Source of the DNA: an uncultured Eggerthellaceae bacterium
GTDB lineage: Bacteria; Actinomycetota; Coriobacteriia; Coriobacteriales; Eggerthellaceae
Length of the DNA stretch: 45,749 bases
Assembly (NCBI GenBank): GCA_910580205.1
Contig: CAJTVP010000007.1
Coordinates: 43,182 to 88,930 of the forward strand
Direction: 5' to 3'
Made by a program: the position numbers and the translations under genes. Under the pieces are notes generated by a model. It was not told the origin of the DNA. It worked only from the letters and a program-made list of their open reading frames with translations, and searched no databases. Numbering within the stretch: the stretch's first letter is position 1; each line of letters begins with the position of its first letter. Of the stretch, positions 34,606 through 44,100 are shown one piece after another.

Positions 34606-35158
34606 GCCAAAACCTCCATTCATAATTATTATCATTTAACTCATGTTTTCGTCCAATCGAGAATCAAGAATTGTGGAAATTTGAAGGTTTTTACCGAAAA
34701 CTTCCTCCAACATTCCACCAAGTTATCAGCAATTTCAAAAAGACCCTTGCATAAATCGCAGAACAGTGATTGACCCTGTGAACAGGCAAAAGTTACCGTC
34801 TCGTTACGTGTTTTCCCAGGGTCTGCGTCAGCCATCACAATTCCACCATATTTCAGGCACGTTATATCCATTTGAAACTAGACGTGACCTGCGGTTATAG
34901 TTCACATTGCTATACGTGGCTCACTATGCCTATACGTGCGCTCGCGCGCGCGTATACACAGGAACCGCAGGCGATTCGGGGGTGTTTTCCACCGCATGTT
35001 CGGAGGGAAATGCACAAGTTGTTCGCTGGGTTCCTGCAAGTGCAAAAGTGATCACGCTGGTGCTGGGAAACACCAAGGCAGGAAGCGAGGCGCGCCGCGG
35101 ACCCGATCGTTCGTGGCTCGTCTCACAACCGCGGAGCAATCCGCAGATGGGGAAAAGA
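34606..35158. other. AT-rich leader upstream of the giant surface-protein gene
   Basis: About 550 bp. The first 250 bases are AT-rich. From 34901 the frame of the giant protein is open without a stop, with possible earlier starts (GTG 35048, ATG 35147), so part of this stretch may be coding. Two TATACGTG words (34911 and 34931) flank the CG-alternating tract at 34938-34952, an unusual dyad-like sequence. I see no other gene. Confidence 0.45.
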
Positions 35159-38100
35159 ATGAGTTATCACGAACGTCTGGCTCACGAAGGGGGAAGCGGT
35201 CGGCTTGACGCCAAGCGTCAGCAGTTCGCATCCAAGCTTTCGCACGCCCGGCATGTGAGCGAAGACCGCACGGTCACCTCCCATGCCTCCGAACTGCGCG
35301 ACCTGCAATCGCGCGATCCTCAAGAAGCGCGCTCGAACGAACATGAAGCGCGCGCCATGGGCAAACATGCATCCGCGCGCCGTCGCGTCGCGGTCATGAA
35401 CGCTTGCCCGGTGAAAAGGGCAGCCAAGCGGCTGGCCCCGAAGCCTGAGCAGCTGCAAGATGGTCCTGCAGCCCAATCCGCCGGAGAGGCGCAAGCCCCG
35501 GCAGCGCTGGTTGAGGCGCAGGCGGTTTTGTCTGGCTCAAGGGCGGAAGATGCGCGGATCGTTGCAGAAACCACAGCAGTGGATCATGCAGCGCAGCAGA
35601 ACGTTGAAGATCTCGCGCAAGGCTTTGCTGAAAGCGCGAAGCCTTCTGCCAAGTCTCGCATGGATCTTTCCCAATCCATCAAAGGCTTCTTCCAGAACAA
35701 CATCAATGAAGACAACGCTTCGCAGGCTACCCCATCAGCCGCGGGCGCGTCTCGCTCTGCCTCCAAGGAAATGAACGCACATATATATAAAGGTACGGTT
35801 GCCATGAACATGTCCACCAAAACCTCCAAGATGATCAGCGCGTCCGCAACTCCCAAGGGAGCCAATCAGAAGGGCGCCAACCGGAAGAACGCGAAAGCCG
35901 CCGCAACGGCGAAGCCCGCGAAGCGCGAAAAGGGTAAAGCCCTCAAGCTCTTCACGGCTGCAGCACTGGCAGCCACCATGTGCTTCGGCAGCGTCGCCAC
36001 CGCTTTCGGCACGAACGCGGATGCTGATCCCAGCGCCGCCAACAGCGAGGCTGTTCAGGAGACCCCGTCGACCAGCCTGCCCAATGCTGCTGCAGAGGAC
36101 GGCAACAACGCTGGCGCGGGCGCAGCGGCCGCTGGCGTGGACATCATCTCCACCACCGAGCGCCTGGTTGACAGCTCGGCTGCCAGTACGGCCATCACCG
36201 GCACCGTCACCATCAACGCTGATGCGGACGTCTTCCAAGCCGACGGCTTCACGTTCCGCGTCACCGTCCCGGCTGACCGCGCCGCCACCTATGGGATTCA
36301 ACCCCAGGCTGCGGTCATCGGCTTCACGGACTCGCTCCTGAATGTGGACGCGGCGGAGATCCCGGCCACGGTCAGCAGCAGCGGCACGGAATACCAAGTT
36401 ACCGCCTTCGGTGAGCGCGCTGCCGCTCAGGCCGCCAACGTGGCGGATCCCACCACCAGCCAAGCCACGCGCAACCAGCACGTTCTTGGCAACGGTGCCG
36501 GCGCGTTCGGCCTGAACGCCAACAACGCTGCGCTCGAGAAGCTGGTCCTTCCGGCAACCCTTACATATATAGATGTAGACGCGCTCGCCGCGCTTACCCA
36601 TCTCACCACCATCGAAGTGGCCGCTGAGAACGAAGTCTTCGCCGGCCACATGGGCCTCCTCCTGACCACGGATGCGCAGCAGGCTCCGGGCCAGCAGTCC
36701 ACCATCAACGAAGAGCTCGCCAACATCCACGACGCGAACGCGGTCCAGGTGGCCTACATTCCCACCGCCATGCGCGCCGTCCAGCTCCCGGAGCATGCGA
36801 CCTCCCTCTTCACGGAGGCGCTTCCCTACGCTCGCGCGGCCGCCAGCTTCACGGTCCCGGAGGCCAACGTCGCCTTCACGGCCACTTCTGATCTGCTGCT
36901 CCGCGCCATCACGGACACCGGCGCCACCATCGCCGCTGGCGCGGACGAAGATGCGCCCGGCATCCCGGCGCCCCAAGACGCCAGCGCTCTCGCTGTCGCC
37001 CTGCGCGCCGCCGGGGCTGGCACCGCCACGGTCATCCCGGAGACGGCCACCTATCACGATCAGGCCCTTCCGATCACCACCATCGATGCTGGCGCCTACG
37101 CAGCCAGCGCCACCACGTCGCTCACCAGCATCGTCTCTCCCGCGGCCATCACGGAGATAGCGCCGCGCACCACCGTTGAAACGGAAGAGGGCGAAGAGCA
37201 GAGCACGCCCCCGGCCTTCGAAGACGCCACCACCCAGCGCGCCACGGTGGCTCTCACCACCAACGATGATGATGCCCAAGGCGTCTGGCGCAACGCGGGC
37301 TTCACCAACTTCACTCAGATCGGTGAAGCCGGCAGCACGGAGACTGTCGAAGGCGAAGGCGGCCAGATCTCCGGCGACGTTCAGCTCACCGCTCCTGGCG
37401 AGGAGCTTGAGCCCGGCACTGCCACCGCAGGCCTCACCTTCACCTTGCTTCCGGACATGACCGTTGAAGTCGGTTGGTCCGGCCGCACCTCGTTCGCCAC
37501 GGTCCTCAACATCCCGGCCAGCGCGAACATCGGCAACGTCAGCTACCCTGTCAGCTCCATCGCCAAGGAATCCTTCCGCGGTGCCACCATCGAATCGCTG
37601 ACCCTCCCGGCCAGCCTTCGCACCATCGGCGAATCTGCATTCGAAGGCACCACGCGGCTGACTTCCATTGACTTCGGCTCCAGCCTGCGCACCGTGGGCT
37701 ACGCCGCATTCAAAGGCTCCGGTCTCACCGAAGTCTGGCTACCCGAATCCGTGACCACCATCGGCGGCGAAGCGTTCGCCAACTGCGAGGCGCTCACCAA
37801 GATCGTTGCCCTGGGCAGCGTGAACGCCGTGGCGGACACCGCACTCAGCGGGTGCACCGGCGTCACCATCCTGGTTCCGGACACCAAGACGGAGAACTCC
37901 GCATGGAACGCCGCGAAAGGACTCCTCGTTGCCAACAACACCGTGGTCAGCTATGGCATCAGCTTGCCCGTTGATGCTCTGACCCTGGAGGTCGGCGAAG
38001 CCGCCAACGTCTTCCAGGCAAGCGCGGGCACCGCCTCCAACACCACTGGCGAAAACGCCGAAGGCGGGAATGCCGCCCCTGAGGCCACTGCCACCACCGC

Positions 38101-41100
38101 TAACACTGAAGCAACAGAGATGCCCTCCGGCGCTATCGCAGGCGGCGCATCCACTCAAAGCGCGGCTCAAGAAGCAGCCGCGCAGCAAGCGCAGTCCGAT
38201 GCTGAGCAGGCTGCCATCACCACCGCTCAGGAGCAGGCCACCAATCGTGCGGCCGCTCAAGTAGCGGAGACCCAGCAGCAGCTGGCTGCCGTTGGCGTGG
38301 CCACTGACTACAACTACCCGGCCACGGATCTCTCCGTTTCAACCAACGGCACGGTTCGCGCTTATGAATCTGGCGAATCTGAGATCACGGTCACCCGCAG
38401 CCTCAACAATCGCACCCTGGCTCAAGCGTCTCGCCAGGTTCTCGTGCCCGAAGCCGCACCGGCCCCGGCCGCAGCAACAGCAGCCCCCGCAGCTTCAACG
38501 TTCTCCGCTCGCGCAGCGGACGACTTCTCTGAAGCCTACGGAGACAGCATCCTGTCCGGTCCGCAGAAGTGGAGCACGGACGACTCTATCTTCTGGGACC
38601 TTCGCGCTACCAACGGGAACAATGAGCTCACCCTGCTCATCTACGTGAACCCGAACAACACCACCACACAACCCGCGGCGCTTACCACGCAGAATACGGA
38701 TGCGCCCTGGTTCACCTACAGCGGGGATACCTTCAACTCCGCCACCGATCTTGACCGGATCAAGCACATCGCCGTGGTGGGAGACCGCGGCCGCACCGTC
38801 AATTTGTCCGCTGGCACGCCGAACCTCTTCGGCAAGATCAATGCTGATGGTTCGACAGCCTATGCTCTCACTGGTCTCACGGAGGTCACCACCGAAGATG
38901 TGGCGGGTTTCAACTTCTCCACAGCCAACAACCTTTCCGGCATGTTCCAAGGCTGCACCGGCCTGCGCACAGTGAAGATCGCGGACATCTGCACCAATCC
39001 CACCGGCGTTGATATGCGTGCCATGTTCCAAGGTTGCGAATGGCTGGGCATAGTGCAGCTCACTTCTTCTGCTGATGATTACAGCACCGTCACCTCTGCC
39101 ACCAACATGCAGGACATGTTCAAGGGTTGCCGCATGCTCAGCAACAAGGGCGGCAACACGGACAATCTTTTCCCCTCTGAAATGGTGCCCGTTGATCTCA
39201 CGGGTCTTGGTACCAGCCTGGTCAACGGCGACTGGGCCTCTTTCGGTTACGGCCAGTCCGGCATGCAGGGAATGTTCACCGGCTGCAAGTTCTTGACGAA
39301 ATCCTATTCATCCGCCACTTCTAACCCAGTGACCGGGTATGGCTCTGATATGTCTCGCGTGGTCATCGGTCCGAAGTGGGCGAAGGTCCTCAACGGCTTC
39401 GTATGGGATCGCCCCGTCATCGACCGTTTCCCCAACTACATCCTTACCGCATCCGTTGACGTGTATGGCGGTCCCAAGGACGAGACCTACATCATGCGTC
39501 GTCCCAACACGCAATCCGAAGATAATCCGGACGGCGGTTGGTTCACCTATGACGGAAAGATCAACCTCATGGACTCCGCGGCGTTCTCCAACATGAACTG
39601 CTGGGTTCTTCGCGAGTATCTGATCTATCCGGCCACCATCGCCGAAGAGCTGGGCAACACCGGTCAGGATGAGTTCGGCTCCATGGTCACCGGCGGTTAC
39701 GTGGGAACCGCTCCTGAGAACAGTTCCACCTATGGTGACAGCGTCTATTGGGCTCTTCGTCAAAAGACGGATGACACTTCCAACATGACGCTCATAATCT
39801 ATCCGAAGCCTGATGATAGTGGCAGTATCGATCACTCGTCCGGCACCATGGCCAGCTTCTCAGACACCAAGCCCGCTCCGTGGTCAGCTGGTTACGCTAC
39901 GGACATCACGCATATATATGTCTACAATGGCGTGAGCACAGGACAGTCTCTCTACAAAGCCTTCGCCAACTTGCCCAACTTGAAATGGGCCAATCTCGGC
40001 TATCTTGATGCGTCTGGGTGCACCAACGTCACCTCCATGTTCGAAGGAGACGTTGCGCTTCCGTGGGCTTCCAACATCAGCGTGGAGTACAACTTCGGGC
40101 AGAACTGGGGCAACATCAACGGTTTCAAATGGAACAACACTTCCCAAAAAGGTCTTTGGCTGGGTGACAACGCAGAGAAGTTCAGCAACATCCAGCAGGC
40201 GGATCGCATGTTCTTCGGCTGCACTGGTCTGCAGCGGGTCATGATCCAAAACTTTTCCAATGGTGCCAGCGCCCCCGACGGGTTCTCAGCCACCAATTTC
40301 TTGGGCGATGCTGTGAAGAGCGACAAACGCACCGACTATAACGACATCCGCGTCATCCTCAAGAACTTTGCCACTGGGGCCAACGCCAACCTCTCCAACT
40401 TCATGAGCGGCGCGCTTCCTGACCAGAACATGAACAATTACCTCACCATGGTCAACGTCGGAACCGGCGAAGGCGCCAACCTGGCCAACTTCGCCAGTGG
40501 CGTGAAGGGCGCTCTCTATCTGGGCGTCAACGAGGAAGGGCGTGTAGACGCCGGCGCCAACTACCAATTCGACACCGTCGGCACTGGCGCCAACGCCACG
40601 CTCTCTGGCATGTTCCAAGGCTGCACCAACCTGCGCCGCGCTACGCTCTCTCGCGTGGGCACCGGCGAAAACGCCAACCTGTCCGCCATGTTCGCCCAGG
40701 TCGGCAAAGACGCCGACGTCAACATAGACGGCGACTACGTCTTCACCTTCAGCGAAGGCTTCGGCAACGGCAACGGCGCCAACCTGTCCAACCTGTTCGC
40801 AGAATCCTTCTCCAACGAAGGCTTCGCCAGCAAGAAGGTCACCGTCGCCATCCGCCCGCAGGGTGGCACCGGCGCTGCCCCCACGGAGGCAACCGCCAAG
40901 CAAGGCGCTTCTGACATGACGTCAATGTTCCAGGGCGCCACCTACATCCAGCATCTCGACCTCCGCGGCCTTCCGCGCATGATGGCGCACCCCGGCGGCG
41001 ACAACGCCCCGGCCCTGTCCATGGCCAACGCCTTCCAGGGTCTCACGCGCCTCGTCTCCGTAGAGACCTCGGACAACACGACCAACACCACCTACGAAGA

Positions 41101-44100
41101 CAGCAAGCTCTACATCCCCAAGCACTTCACCTTCAAGAACGTCATGGCGCTGGACGGCGCTTTCCAGGGCATGACCTCTGTCAAGCAGATCGTCCTGCCT
41201 AACCTCTGGGCCAACCATGATGCCACCGGCGGCGTGCAGCGCTACACCTCTATGTCGTACGCGTTCGCAGACAACCCGGCCTGCACCCTGGTCAACATCG
41301 GATCCGCGGATGCCGTTTCCCAGAGCGCCAACGCTTCCGCCACGCTGCCCATCAATGATATCCGGTACCTCTTCCGCGACAACGCGGCCCTGGAGACCAT
41401 CGACCTCTCCGGCCTCAGCACCAACTACCCCTACATGGGCGACCAGAACTCCTATGGCGAAACCGGCTCTCAGGCCTCCCGCATGTTCGGCATGTTCGAA
41501 GGCTGCAGCAAGATCGTGACCGGCCGCGGCGAAGCGCCGTCCGGCGCCAACGCCTCCGCCACGCCCAAGATCACCCTGGGCACCGGCTGGACCAAGATCC
41601 TCAACGGCTTCTTCTGGTCCCGCGCCACCCAGGCTGCCAACCCGGCCTATGTCATGCAGCTCAACGCGCAGGTGTTCGTCTACGGCGGCCCCACCACCGC
41701 GGACAACCTCATGGCATGCCCCAACATCAAGATCGGCGCCGCGGAGTACCACTTCACGGGCAAGATCCTTCTCTCTGACAAGACCGCGCTCAACCACGCG
41801 CTCCTCTGGATCCGCCAGGGCTACGGCCAGGAGAGCCTCGACTTCTCCAACATCGGCCCCACCCTGGGTGAGATCGGCAAGGGCTTCGGCGAGCACATCG
41901 TAGCGGGCGGCTTCTGCGGCGCTACCACCAACGGCGAAGCGCCTGCGGCAGGGTTCGCTGGCGAAGACGTCGTCTGGGCCATCCGCGACGATAACTCCGG
42001 TGATCCCAAAGCGGCCACACTCGTCATCTATCCCAACCAAGTGGCCGGCATCACGGAAGCCACCATCCAGAACTTCTCCCGCGAAGGCGATGACACCGCT
42101 CCTTGGTCTGCGGTCGAAAGCTCTGAGCTGGCGGGCTATGGCAACTCCTTCTACCAGGTGAAGATCTATCCTGGCGTCACGGCCAACAACTCTCTGGCAT
42201 CCATGTTCGAAGGCTGCCAGAACATCGAACACGTTGACCTCACCAACTTCACCATCGGCCAGAACACCACCACGCTTGAGCGCATGTTTGCTGAGTGCAC
42301 GGCGCTCAAGGGCGTCCACAACGGCGTGGCTGCTTCCGGCACTGCGGACAGGACCCCGGCTGGCAACACGGACCAAGAGGACACCACCGTCAAACTGGCG
42401 GGCGTCTTCTTCGGCACCAACGTCAACCTGGCCAACGTGGCCACGGTGTCTGAGATGTTCATGAACGACACCGCCATGGAGATCGTCCACTTCCGTGATG
42501 CCATGACTTCCTCCACCGGCGAAGTCAAGGCAGAGCGCATGTTCATGAACTGCTCCAACGTCACCAAGGTGGTCATCCGCAACTTCGCCAACAACGGCAA
42601 GCTGCTGGGCACCTCCATGTTCGAAAACGCCGCCACGGTCAATGACGCCACGGTCACCATCGAACAAGTGGCCAACGGCGCCCCGGCCAACAACTCCGGT
42701 TCTGACTTCTCGCGCATGTTCTTCGGCGCGGATCACATGATCTCTCTGACCATCAAGAACGTCGGCCTTGGCAGCAACATCAATTACGAAAGCGCCAATG
42801 ATGGTTGCGCACGCCTGCGTGAGGTCACGTGCGAAAACGTGGCAACGGGCGGCAACGCCAACCTGACCTACGCCTTCGCCAACAGCTTCGGCACGGTCAC
42901 GCGCGAAGACGGCACCATTGACTCCAGCCACAACGCTGGCGACATCAAGATCAACCTGACCAATTTCGGCACGTCCACCAACTCCAACCCCAAGGGCATC
43001 TTCGCCAACTCGTTCCAGAACACCAACAACAGCTCTTACATCAACTGGGTCAAGGGCACGCCCGTCGCAGGACAACCTGCCAACGGCGCACCCAGCACGA
43101 ACGAACAGATGTTCCTGAACTGCACCAACCTCAAAGGCCTGAACCTCACGGGCCGTGGTGCGGCATCTTCCAACCTGTCTGAGATGTTCGCGGGCTGCTC
43201 CAGCCTCAGCAGCGTCCGCATTCCCATCACGGGTGGCACCGGCGACGAAGCGGAAACTTCCAACGCTGGCACGGCCAACTCTGGCATTTTGCAGCTGCCG
43301 GTGGACTGGGATATGACCGGTGCAACCAACATGGAACGCATGTTCGCTGGCTGCTCTGGCCTCACCAAAGTGGTCATGCGCAACTCCGGTTACGCCAACG
43401 CCAACATGAACTCCATGTTCCGCGGCTGCACCAATCTGGAAAGCGCCACCTTCCAGGCCACCGACATTGATAAAGTGCGCTCTGCAACGGATCTGCGCTG
43501 GGCTTTTGCGGGATGCGAACGTTTGTCCGCCCTTGATCTGACCGGCTGGGGAACCAGCGGTCTGTACGGCACCGCGTCCTCCTTCGGCGAAGACCAGTCC
43601 ATGATGGCTCAGTTCTTCGCGCCCGAAGGCGGCAACTCCATGATCACCAGCGCCACGGGCACGGCCACTTCGGGCAACCCGAAGATCATCATCGGCCCGA
43701 AGTTCACGAAGGTTCTGGACGGCTTCTTCTGGGAGCGCGCCACGTCCGCCACTGACCCCACCTACGTCATGGCCCAGAATGTTGAGGTCACGGTCTACGG
43801 TGGCCCCAACGTGGACAACGCGCTCATGCGCTGCCCCAACGCTCAGCTGGGCAGCGTCACCTACAAATTCATGGGCACCATCCGCCCGGCGGACGCTGAT
43901 GCCCTGGCACGAACAGGTGTTTGGGTGCGTCAAGGCTACGGCGATCGCCTCACCTACGCTGGCCTTGATGAGACGGGCGTGTTCGGCAAAACCGGCCTGG
44001 ACACGGGCCAGATCTTCGCTGGCGGCTATGTGGGCGATCCTGACACCACCGGCGAAGCTTCCGTGGCCTGGGTCATTCGCAAGTCTTCTCCGGCCGAAAA

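Noticed and set aside
35735..37279. Open frame of 514 codons on the minus strand
   Set aside because: Same reason: shadow of the N-terminal part of the surface protein, low-complexity Gly/Arg translation and no ribosome binding site.
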